Below are positions 25,881 through 36,067 of a stretch of 64,000 bases of DNA, piece by piece (positions within the stretch are counted from its first letter, which is position 1; every line of letters begins with the position of its first letter). Source of the DNA: Marsupella aquatica. Taxonomy: Eukaryota > Marchantiophyta. The notes beneath the pieces were generated by a model. It ran no database searches, was not told the DNA's origin, and saw only the letters and a list, made by a program, of their open reading frames with translations. Where the stretch lies: positions 12,710,001-12,774,000 of the forward strand of contig OZ316896.1 of the NCBI GenBank assembly GCA_973895155.1, read 5' to 3'. Position numbers and translations under genes: made by a program.

Positions 25881-27485
25881 GAGTAGAGTTTTCTCTTGAA
25901 TTAGGGAGAGTACAGTTTTCTCTATACTAATTCAAGCATGCTAGGGCCAAGGATTTTCATGCGGGACCTGTGGCACCCACCTTTTTCCATAGGGAAAAAA
26001 TAACTGTTTAAAATGCATGAGTTGGTTAACACTAATTCATGTCAAGTGTAGCCCACAATTTGCTTCAATTGAATTAGTGTGAGTACACTTATGGCATGAT
26101 CAGTGTAGTATAACAAGAAAAATGAGAAAAGTCAGTGAACTTAAATTTATTGTCTTAGAGTTCTTTGAGAAAGGATCCTGCGGAAAGGTGGGTGACTTGC
26201 CCAGCCAATCTCAAACAACAAGTGACTGTAAAATACCTTATGATGTCCTCACTGCTCCCTCACTGCTCACTTGCTGCTCCCTCTCCTGCCTGCTCCTGGT
26301 GGTCTCACGAGAGCTCACAATGGCCACTCCTTCTCCTGCTGTGCGTGATGCTCTCCTTTTGCGGGTGATAGCCTCTCCCACTTTTCCTTGCTGCTTAAAG
26401 CTTTGCAAAACTCTCCTGCTGGTGGGGATGGTCTGGTTTTGCTTCTCCCTGTACTAGTATGCCAGAACAAAAGCCCCGCAACTTAGGCTTTGCAAGTCCA
26501 GATATAGCATGCTCATCTTGGAAGACGTTTCATTTTTGTTGTCTTGTATTGATGTGCAGGCCAGGTCATCTAATTTCTTTTTGGGGTTGATAAGATTGAG
26601 TGGGGAATTCAAGAAGCACAGTCACATGCAAAGAAAATATACTGACATAATGATCAAGGAAGTTCAGGTGACCTATGGTACTAAGGTATTGAAAAGTCAT
26701 GCACAGTCATAAGGTACAGATACTCACCTACCTCTAATGACAATCAAAACCATAAACTTAAGAAACAAAGCCATAATGAGCACATTGAGCACTTAAAGCA
26801 ATCTCGAGGCTCATCTCAAGGCTCATTTAAGAGCCTCTTGTCCATATCTGCCCGCATTTGATATCCGTAAATTCCAGTTTTTCTAAGTGACTATAGCATG
26901 AATGTATCCCACTTTTTGGGTGGGGTGAATGTTAAAAGACTCTTGGGCCAGCAAGTTTCAAACCCAACAACTATTGTGCCCCCACACTGCCCATCATGCG
27001 CTACTCTGTTGTGCTACCACCTAACTTGGGCAGGTGATGTCCTCATTCAATGATTTTGCACATGCAGGCAGCGGGGCACTACGTATGGGCTAATTAATGT
27101 GCGAGGCTCTTAGTTGGTGTTGAGATTGTTTTTTGTCCTTACCAAGAAGGGAACTTAAAACACAAGGTGTACACATTCTTTAGAATCATTTCTCTTCTCT
27201 CAGTCATGAAAATAGATAGAATCTCTCTCAAGTGGTAGAGATTCTTTGAATTTTGCTCAATGGATTGGATGCAGAACACTGAAATCTAAAATTAGTGAGA
27301 AAGAATAGCTTTTAGTATAGCATAGATTGAAAACATTAGGAGGGGTACCAGATAAATTCAAACTCTAAACAATGCAAATGACGCACCTTGTTAAGGCACA
27401 TGGAAATAAAAATACACCAAACAAAACATGAATAAGACAAAAGACTGAAAAATGTATTCCCCATATAGCAACATCTTACTAATAA
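25880..27485. other. Gene-free stretch
   Basis: No gene supported. Contains a SINE-like segment at 26890-27050, listed separately. Confidence 0.45.
26890..27050 (-). mobile_element. tRNA-derived SINE-like sequence
   Basis: Read on the minus strand there is an A-box-like stretch (TGGTAGCACAACAGAGTAG) followed about 45-50 bp later by a B-box-like GGGTTTGAAAC. That is the internal RNA polymerase III promoter arrangement of tRNA-derived SINEs. I found no clear A-rich tail or target duplication, and it does not fold into a functional tRNA in my reading. Confidence 0.35.
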
Positions 27486-27489
27486 AGCG

Positions 27490-27810
27490 CACCCGCACTA
27501 TTCAGAGCTATTGTCTAGAGTGAAATCTCTAAACTGTGACTCTAAGGGCATAACTGAAAGTGCATCCAGAAATTAGAGATGGGAGCACAGATCACCCATA
27601 CTATTCAGGGTTATTGTTTGAAGGGAAGCCTCTAAACCATGACTCTAAGGAATAACGAGGAATAACTGAAAGTGCATCCAGAAAGTAGAGATGGGAGCAC
27701 AGATCACCCATACTATTCAGGGTTATTGTTTGAAGGGAAGCCTCTAAACCATGACTCTAAGGAATAAAGAGGAATAACTGAAAGTGCATCCAGAAAATAG
27801 GGATAAGGAT
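27490..27810. repeat. 112-bp tandem repeat, about 2.9 copies
   Basis: CTGAAAGTGCATCCAGAAA recurs at 27554, 27666 and 27778, exactly 112 bp apart. The second and third units are almost identical (a handful of differences), so the last duplication is recent. The first unit is more diverged. Noncoding. Confidence 0.92.
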
Positions 27811-28054
27811 AAGGAATTTTTTTTGCAAGATTGTTTTAGGCCTCATCTCTATTTTGGTCCAAGGAGCCAGTAATCAGGCTAGTCAAAATAAATTAAGGTG
27901 TATTTCACTGTAAAATACTCTCACCTACTTGAGTTCTGCTTGCCAAACTTAAGTCACGTTGTGGATTCACCAAAACTGGTCTGTTAAATCACCCTTGATT
28001 TGTCATTTACGAAAAACCACCTACACTAAATAAATAAATTAAAGCTTGGTTAAT

Positions 28055-28555
28055 TCAAGGCGGGGGTTTGCTAAGATCTCCTCTGTAAACAGACTTTCTC
28101 TCGTGGCTGTTGTCTGTTTTTCTCGGGCCACGAGGATCGATTCGCATCGACTTCCTTGGAGCAGGAGGGACGCTGCTGAAGCTCTGCTTGCGACCAGCTT
28201 CTTCGATGGGCCGGACATAGCCGGGCGGGTGTCCGTCGTCTACCACCGTGAAGGCAACAGCAACGGAACCCTGCCGCTCTCGAAGCTCGTGAGTTGATGC
28301 ATAATGCCTCCAATCAGGTTTCTTCACCCCTATCTCGCTCTCATCGTAAAATGTGTGCGCTATAGACTTTCTTTTGGTCGAATCCTTCCTGCCTGGTCTT
28401 AATGTTGGAACGCTCTTGCTCCGGAGTGGAATTCTTTGCATCGATGGCCGTCGAGGCGGGCCGCTGGCGGTCGGTACTGAACTTGCAATGGATCCCCGTT
28501 TCGGAGTGGTGCTCCATATGCTCGCCCTGTCGTGTGGAGCTCTTGTTCCAGACAT
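28055..28555 (-). CDS. Small basic hypothetical protein
   Basis: A single-exon frame of 166 codons. The family is unknown to me. The start ATG is preceded by an A-rich context and followed by a Ser/Pro/Arg-rich N-terminal half; the rest holds YDESEIGVKKPDWRHYASTH and a hydrophobic VAVAFTVVDDG stretch, ending in a lysine/proline tail. GC content is much higher than in the flanking DNA and similar to the exons of the TRM-like gene, which supports coding. There is no signal peptide or membrane segment. It lies ~1.9 kb from the SRA gene, divergently oriented. The opposite-strand frame at 28046-28297 is best seen as its shadow. Confidence 0.55.
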   Translation of the reverse strand: MSGTRAPHDRASIWSTTPKRGSIASSVPTASGPPRRPSMQRIPLRSKSVPTLRPGRKDSTKRKSIAHTFYDESEIGVKKPDWRHYASTHELRERQGSVAVAFTVVDDGHPPGYVRPIEEAGRKQSFSSVPPAPRKSMRIDPRGPRKTDNSHERKSVYRGDLSKPPP

Positions 28556-28562
28556 TAATTGA

Positions 28563-30460
28563 TGTTTGAATTGTGAGGAGTTTCTGGATAAGAACGCGTG
28601 TACAATTTCAATCTGTAATCTTCGTTCTAGGCCTTTTGGAATGCACGGCTTTGGAAAACCCTTAAAGTATGCTCACAATGCCGAATGAAAGTGAAGGCCA
28701 TTTGCGCTTCAAGAAGGCCATTCTCAACATATTTCTTCATGGTATAAATATTTGTTTTCTGACAAAGTCAGATTGAGTACTGCTGATTCTTTTGATTTTG
28801 TGCTTTCTCTTGGAGGCTTTTTCACCAGTGAAGAATTTCTGAAGAAGCAGTTTTCCCCCGATATAATACAATTGAAGAATTTCGTCGTATAACAAGATTC
28901 TTGAAACCACATGGACGTAAATTTAATACATCTAACTCGATGTTAGGGTACACGTAGAACGAGCACATGCTGACGAAATAAGTTTGAAAGTTTTGGAGCA
29001 GAAGTATGTCTAGTAAGAAGGAATCAGCTCCATGGTGTATTGTTGTTTTGGATGAAATAAATATCGGTAACCACTGGAGAAAGTTCACGCTGTCTTTCTC
29101 AACTTTCTGGATAGTCGAACAAATCAGAGCATGATCAACTGACGGATTTTGCCTGTATAGTATACATTAAACCCTAAAACGTCAAAGAAGGCATTTTAGG
29201 TGTTTGAGGCTTTCTAGATAATATATTTTGGATTGCCTGCTTTACAATTCGAGAAATGCACTCTCACGTCAATTGCTAACCCAACATTTTGAAATTTGGT
29301 AATATTTGAGTTGAACAAGTGCTCTTTCTAATGAATGAAATTCGACAATCTGAATTGCTGCTAAAAACCAATCCTTAGAAATTTGGAGAATGAAGCTTCA
29401 AAGTCCATTGGGGTAGTTGATAGCTTTTAAGGGCCACTATGTAAATTGAAGCCGAGTTAGAATTCGAATTTTTCTACAACACTCCACAATCAAAGTGAAA
29501 AGAAGAAACGTACTACACCTCTGGAATAGACGTGAGGGTTTAAATTGAAAATCTGCAATACTTGTCACACAACTGGCCACGATGTAATGAAGATTGATCC
29601 AATGAGTGGTGCTGAATTCTTCCAAAATTGGAGGGCTGACAACCAAGTATATGATGACTTTGGCTAGAAAGATCTGAATTGATTGTCAAGGACACGAAGA
29701 AAACATAACTGAAACCTAAAAATTTGGGATCTTGATGAAATGTGATATTAACAACCCTAAATATCAGTAATGTACATAATCAGTCCTATTTTCGCGTCGA
29801 CAGTAGTTTGGAGATTTTAAACTCTTGGTTCTCGACCTGTTCGTGTGTTGGGTGTGCTTTTCATAGTTAAAATTTGATTCCGATTTCCATCCTAGTAGGC
29901 GACAGTCAAGAGCGCTTTGCCTGAAAGGACCTTCCCTCAAAGGGGTTCAATTCCTAGGAAGGTCGATCCAATAAGTTAATTTTATGTAAGACCAATGGCA
30001 ATGATGGATACCGTTAAGCTGTCCAGCACTCTTTGGTTTCTATCGTTCTGTCCAAAGACCTTCGAGGTAAAAAAATAGCAGAGTCATGCATTGATCACAT
30101 TGACATCTTCTAAGCCAAAGATGACAATAGTTATCAGGATCTAACATTTCTTGATATTTGTCTCACATTTCCTGAGCTGAATTCATGAATTAGGTCTGAT
30201 TTCGATTGACGACTCAATTGGAAACAATTAACGACATTGACGAGGAATCGTCTTTGTTAAACTAGTTCAAACGCGAGATAAGCCTAGCAAGGAAGCTAGA
30301 GGAGAAGAAAATCCTTCCTCGAATATTTTAAAGTTGACGGTGGATGATGACAAATAACAATAACGAATGATTATGCCATTTTGTTCCATTTTTCAATTTT
30401 CAAAACTGAAGAAGAAGTCTTTATGCCGGTTTGAGGGAACAAATTCTTGCAAGTGAATGC
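28563..30460. other. Intergenic region between divergent genes
   Basis: No gene supported. It should include the promoters of the minus-strand small protein gene and the plus-strand SRA gene. No specific site is recognisable. Confidence 0.45.
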
Positions 30461-33400
30461 ATGGCTACCAATCTCTATGACTTGATTGTTCCAAACTCAG
30501 GTGAGTTTGAGTTTGAATGCCTCGTGCTTCAAATTATTTAACTGATAAATCTCTTGTATTCTGAAAGACTTAAAAATGGAAAACAATGTCAACACTACTA
30601 GCTTTATGAGAGTGATAAATACATTTCGCAATTTAATGCTCGAGCCCTGGGTATAGGCTGGCATTTCCATACCCTTTACTCGTGTAACATAGACTCAGTA
30701 GTCTTCGTAGTTATAATCAGTCAAATATCTGAACTTTGAATTTCTTGTCTCCGAGTCTAGTCCACGAATCAGAAGAATTTAGACCTCGTCTCATGTGTCA
30801 TGAATGATTTTGGCTCATTCGAAAAGATGAGGAATTGGGAACAATCAATGGATATCCGTGGCATTGGGATACAAACATTGGATTTGGAGAGTTTGAAAAT
30901 CTATAGTGCTCGGATAAGGGGTGAATGGGTGTGCTTTGCTTTTTCTCTGAGTCAAAAGTTGATGACTAGATTAGAAGGACCAGCTCCGGCGGAAATTCTT
31001 ATTACATACGGAGGAATCTTAAGGTTAAATCTGAAGTGCCCCATTTCTCACGTACGAATTACAATTTCTAAAGAGAGTGGGTGAGATTAATGCAATCACA
31101 ACACTGCAATTTCTTTGTGCTTGCTCACATTAAACTCACGATACGTTGCCCTTTCTGATTCTAAGCCTGGTCTTCTTTTGGCAGAATGGTTACCTTTACG
31201 GAGAAAGAGAGAAAGTGGATACTGAGTGATCCTGGAGAGATTTCACTCGGTGTGGATGGGAGTTTGCAGGCATCAAACATGTTCATTGAGTCACCATCAA
31301 GCCTGGATCTCATGCTTGGCATGCAAAAGAAGCCGTCTTGGGATAGTGGATGTACAGACTCATACAGAACTCTCGAAACAGATTGTTCGCAACAAATTGA
31401 GTTGAATTCCAAAGCCCCTCAACAGAAAAGAAAGAGGAAGCCTTCTTGGGGTGGTGGATTCGACGATAAAGAGAGGCTTTCGAAATTAGATTCTGCAGAA
31501 AATAGATCTGTGAATGGAGAACGGATTGGGTATCCTCCAATATCTGAAAGCGTTTGTAATCTCCAGATCCAATATGTGGCCCAGAGGAACCTTTGGCTAG
31601 AGACTCTGCGAGTACAAAGCCCTATTCTCAAAGAATTTGAACAGGGAGCAAATCAGCTTAAGAAATCGAACATGAATATGGATAAAAACGTCACTGAAAA
31701 TCGAGCTCAACAATGTCCACAAGGAACAAGACACGAGGCAAAGGGCCTAAATTCTGTCACCTCACTCGTGAATTCAAGACTCAAGAAGAGGTTAAAGAAG
31801 CTTCAAGCCAGTGAGTTTGAGGAGAACAATCATTACAGGGAAATTTCCGAAAATTTACAACCACTAAAAGTTCTTGAGAATACTGCTGAGAAGACTGTTG
31901 ATCTGTCGATCCCAAGTGATGCTACAGCGGAGGGAAGTTTTACACAAAACCGCCTCATAGATTTTCTGTCTGCAACCACATTTGGAAATCAAGCTAGCGG
32001 AGATGTACCGTCAGCTCCTCCCAGCTCGAAAGAGAGTACGAGATGCAAGAGAGAGTTTTTGACGACTCAGGTTAAGAAGAATCAAGTCAGAGCATCGAGG
32101 GTAGATTGGAAAGAAGCAGATGATTCCTTATCGGCGGGATCTTCAGAGAAACAGAGCATAAGAATTGAACAACATGTTCGTGAAGACCAGATGAAAAGTG
32201 CAACGAGTTCAGCTAAGAAAGAAGATGTACAAAGAGCAACCCATGTTGAGAAACTGCGCCCAAAGAACTGTTCTGAAAAGGCATCGTTAAATGGAAAATT
32301 CTTGACTTCCTCATATAGAGAGAATTGTGCCAAGGGATACCCAAAGTCAGCAAAACCTGAACCAGCCATAACACCTCCAACTTCTAGTGCATCAAAATAC
32401 GATGCTGAGATTGGCTGGGCGTCATCCACTTTGAAAAATTCTCCGAGGGGATATCCCAAGTCAATAACATCAGAAACAGCCGAAATTCCTCAAATTTCGA
32501 GTATATCAACTGATGAGGTTGGGACTGGCCCGCCAGCCTTAACTTGGGAGAACAAGAGGGGTAATACAAAGTCAAGAAAATCTGAAGCAGCCAACACTCC
32601 TCTAGTATGTAGAGGATCAAGAGATGAGGCTGGAAACCTCTCCAACAAAAAGGTCTCAAAGGATGGCCAAGGTGGAAGCAAAAAGGGGTTAGAAGACCCC
32701 CCAGATAATAAGGGGGGAAATGGAACGCTTGATGAAGAGTACAAAGAGAACCACATGAATGTGGATGATGCCCCAGTAAAGGAGGATTATGATATAGAGA
32801 AAGAAGGAAATGCAGGAAATGCGCGAGTGCGCACTCAGAGATTGTTAAAATTATTTGACAAGATCCACAAGCAGTTCAAAGGTGGACATAAAGAGGTAGA
32901 TGTCCGAAATATTATAGTTGAATGTTATCCTGAATATCTTGTAAATGGGAATGACAGTGTATATGGGGAGGTCCCTGGTGTGGAAGTTGGTGATACATAC
33001 AAGTATAGAGTGGAGATGGACCTTGTTGGGTTACATCACCAGTTTCGGCGTGGAATTGATGTCATACCTGCCTCTAAAAGCACTTGGTGTTTTCCAGACA
33101 ACCCCAAGCCTGTTAGTGTTGCAGCATGTGTAGTGGTGGCAGGTGGTTATGCGGATAATCGTGATGCAGGAGACATCATCATCTACACTGGAGAAGGAGG
33201 AAACAACCATTTTCAGGACAAGGGACCATCCAAAGACCAAATGTTGACATTTGGAAACAAAGCATTGCGACATAGTAGATTGTTGCATCTTTGTGTACGA
33301 GTCATTCGCAAATTTGATAATAAACCCCCAGCAAAGCCATTCTATAGGTATGATGGGTTATATGAAGTTGTGGACATGAGGAAGGATCGCTCAGGAGGCC

Positions 33401-33597
33401 GCCAGAAGAAGCCTTTGTGTCAAGGGGAGATTAATGATGCCAACCATAAGGGTAACAAATGCAAAACAGTACCTTTGAAGCCTCTAGTTTACAAGTTTCT
33501 GCTTGTTAAAAAATCAGCAAGAGAAAAGTACAAGAATGTGAAAAACCTGTGGGCTTATAAGCCCCTATGTCATGCTCGGGTACTCAAGAATCAGTAG
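30461..33597 (+). CDS. SRA (YDG) domain protein lacking a SET domain
   Basis: Three exons: 30461-30500, 30783-31080 and 31185-33597. Joints are GT-AG and in phase, giving 916 aa; the first intron's acceptor is the weakest call. Residues ~700-905 match the SRA domain of plant SUVH proteins: PGVEVGD, then LVGLH, GIDVI, AGGYADNRDAGDIIIYTG and GN.ALRHS, then a Y.YDGLY motif and a final VYKFLLV strand. SRA domains bind methylated cytosine by base flipping. SUVH proteins continue into pre-SET/SET histone methyltransferase domains, and VIM/ORTH proteins have PHD and RING. Here the stop follows the SRA almost at once, so a reader or adaptor role is inferred. The N-terminal ~650 residues are charged, low-complexity and contain 37-38-aa repeats (32335-32650, and KPSW repeats near 31330 and 31440). 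Nuclear location is inferred from Lys/Arg clusters. Confidence 0.85.
32335..32660 (+). repeat. Coding repeat, three units of 37-38 codons, in the SRA gene
   Basis: Units start at 32335, 32449 and 32560 (periods 114 and 111 bp, both multiples of three). The protein motif is G-Y/N-PKS-x3-E-A-x2-TP, then about 10 residues to S-x-DE-x-G, then about 10 to N. Frame-preserving tandem duplication inside a disordered region. Confidence 0.75.
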
Positions 33598-34585
33598 GAA
33601 GTACTTATCTCTGTATATATGATTTCATGGAAGTTTAGCATAATTTTGAAATGCTCAAAAGCAAAGGTTTGTAACAATAGCAATTGAGATCTCTGTAGGT
33701 TACTTTGAGCTTTTGAGCTTAAAAGGTAAGAACAGATTTTATTGTAACATATCTCAAATATATTTGACCTATCTTGAACAATTCTTAGTGGTCTACTGGC
33801 ATGCTTATCATCTATCAATGGTTATTATACTTTTGGTGCAATGTTTGGTTTTCCCTCTGTATGAGCTGGGATGAAACTTGCCACAGACTGCAAAGAGTTG
33901 TGTGAGCAATAAGAGCTAGACAAAGCTTCTAAGGTTGCAAAGGCAATATCTTTATATACCAAACACTATAATGAACAATCCCACCAAAAAGGTGAGACAG
34001 TCTGCTTTCAAAATGCGAAAAAGACACTAGCCAATCCTGACCCTTCACCAAAAAACACTTATGGCACTATTAGATCCACCCATACACCCTCCTGCCTCAC
34101 CCATCTGCTCAGGCTGCCCTACACCTGCACGGACCTGCCTGTGATGCAAAAAGATAATGACAAAATAAAAAAATTAAATTTCGTTTTTATACAAAAATAA
34201 ATTTTGCTTGGCACATCTTGAAAAATTTAGAATATATATAAATAAATTTAGATTTTATGTATTGAGTGAAAAAAATTTAAAAAGAGAAACCCTCTCTCTT
34301 GTCACAAACCGGGTTTGGACTCTACAACGTTGTGGCCACCATCACCCATCTTGCATCCTTGCGCCCTCCCCCTCCCCAACAAAAAATATTGACCAAATTG
34401 ATAACACTTCCACAAGAACCCCCACCCAATCAAAATGACATTCAAGACTTCAGTACTCACAAACAAGCCACAAAGTCAAAACAATAACACTTCTTTGCCT
34501 TACTTGCAATTATTTACCTCATCCTGAAATTTCTGTGCAAGGCTCGACCAGGTATTGTTGCACCAACAATTGCATGGCAATGATT
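33598..34585. other. Gene-free stretch downstream of the SRA gene
   Basis: No gene supported. Presumably includes the 3' UTR of the SRA gene in its first few hundred bases. Confidence 0.4.
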
Positions 34586-34589
34586 GCAT

Positions 34590-34910
34590 TGTCACAACTA
34601 CAATCTCTTGGGTCACTTCTTTTCTTCTGACCTATAGCTAGTAAATAAGTCAGGGTTTTTTTTAATTCAATTAGGCAGAAGACTTGAAATTTTTTGTTGA
34701 AGATCATTTGGGGTGTTTTAATCCAAATTTGAGGATTAGAAGAACTATAGGGGTGTTTAAGACCAAAATCAGAAATATTCCTATAATATTTTACAAAGCA
34801 AGGGGTAAAAAATAGTGAACTTTTTTTCCTTAAGTTTTAGGGTGTTTATTAATTACCCAAATAATTTGTGCATGATATGTGACCTCTCTTAAAGTGAGGC
34901 CCCCTAAAAT
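34590..34910. mobile_element. Old repeat R2, copy 2 (uninterrupted)
   Basis: Colinear with 23780-23991 plus 25763-25880 and without the 1,771-bp insertion. Same block order (GGGGTGTTTTAAT, AGAACTATAGGGGT, GGGGTAAAAAATA, CTTAAGTTTTAGGGTGTTT, GTGAGGCCCC). Probably the end of an LTR-type element; both copies are diverged. Confidence 0.65.
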
Positions 34911-36065
34911 TCACATCATCTCAAATTTTTTATGCAATGCATATGGCCGCAATGACAATCATACAATGCACGGGCATTGGCTATCAAATACTATGTTATG
35001 CAGTGACATCTTTTGTGGACATTGTTTGTTTACAAAAACAAAAAAATCATGTGCATGATGAGATTCTTTATTGAACATGAATATAGAGGTTTACTCTCTT
35101 CAAAGTAATTATAGGATCATAAATGCAGTGATGTGTTTGTATCTACCTTTGTAGTACCTTTACACAAAATGAGCAGTTGTATCCTGAGGGCACTAAAGAA
35201 CATGAACTCAAAATTGTATTTAAGCATCTAAGTACACATTATGTCTTCACTTTTATTCTTTGACTATTTCTCCATATTAAACTTGCACCATTTAGAGGTT
35301 GGTTCATAAAAATTCATCTTAATTTTAAGAAGAAATGATTAATTATTGTTTTTAATGTTAAAATCTTTTTGAGCGGGAAACAGTACGAAACAACCTACTT
35401 CACTTTCTTTCAGGGGAATGACACACCTCTAAATATCTAAAATAAAATGTCTTGGCTGACTTATTTAGATACAATAATCCTAAAAGTATACAAAAAAAAA
35501 TTTAATACCATTTGGAGAAGGTTGCATAAAGTTGGAGCAACTATGTCATTGTACATATAATCTACTACACAATAAGAATTGACAACACAGTACGGATGAC
35601 ATGCAAATAATCTGCAGTACCTGCTTTGGACTCCAAATCTAGAGCATCCCTAGGTCTATGACACTGTAACATAATTTTTGTAGGTTATTGGTGTGTAAAC
35701 CAACTAGGGGGGTTGCTATTATTTCCATAATCTCTTACCCAGAAGTAACATTTTCCAGACAGGATTAGTTACTCAACTCATGTGATGACTGTCTGTGTCT
35801 GTAGGTGGCTGAGCCTGATTCGTCCCTGGCCCACACCTTTCATTGGCATTTGATTCACTTGTGCTCTGGCCCCTTGGGTATGTTTTTCTCCCCGCCCAGC
35901 TACTGTGTGAAAAATATTGAGCCCACCACCACCTTAAAAGAAACACATATATTATTCACACTGTAGTCTGGGGTGCCTGGTGGACAGTGCCAAGTGCCAG
36001 GTGGCATAAATAGTGGAGCAAGGATGGATGACGGCCGACATCTTTCTGCCCTTGACGTGAGAACG
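34910..36065. other. AT-rich gene-free stretch
   Basis: No gene supported. Lies upstream of the alpha/beta-hydrolase gene and should include its promoter; composition becomes GC-richer after about 35950. Confidence 0.4.
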
Positions 36066-36067
36066 AT

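Noticed and set aside
28046-28297. Plus-strand frame opposite the small basic protein
   Set aside because: Shorter than the minus-strand frame and explained as its shadow through GC-rich codons.
29890-29970. tRNA-like GGTTCAATTCC motif
   Set aside because: B-box-like word without a correctly spaced A box or a foldable acceptor stem.
32082-32459. Minus-strand frames within the SRA gene
   Set aside because: Shadows of the SRA coding exon; no family resemblance.
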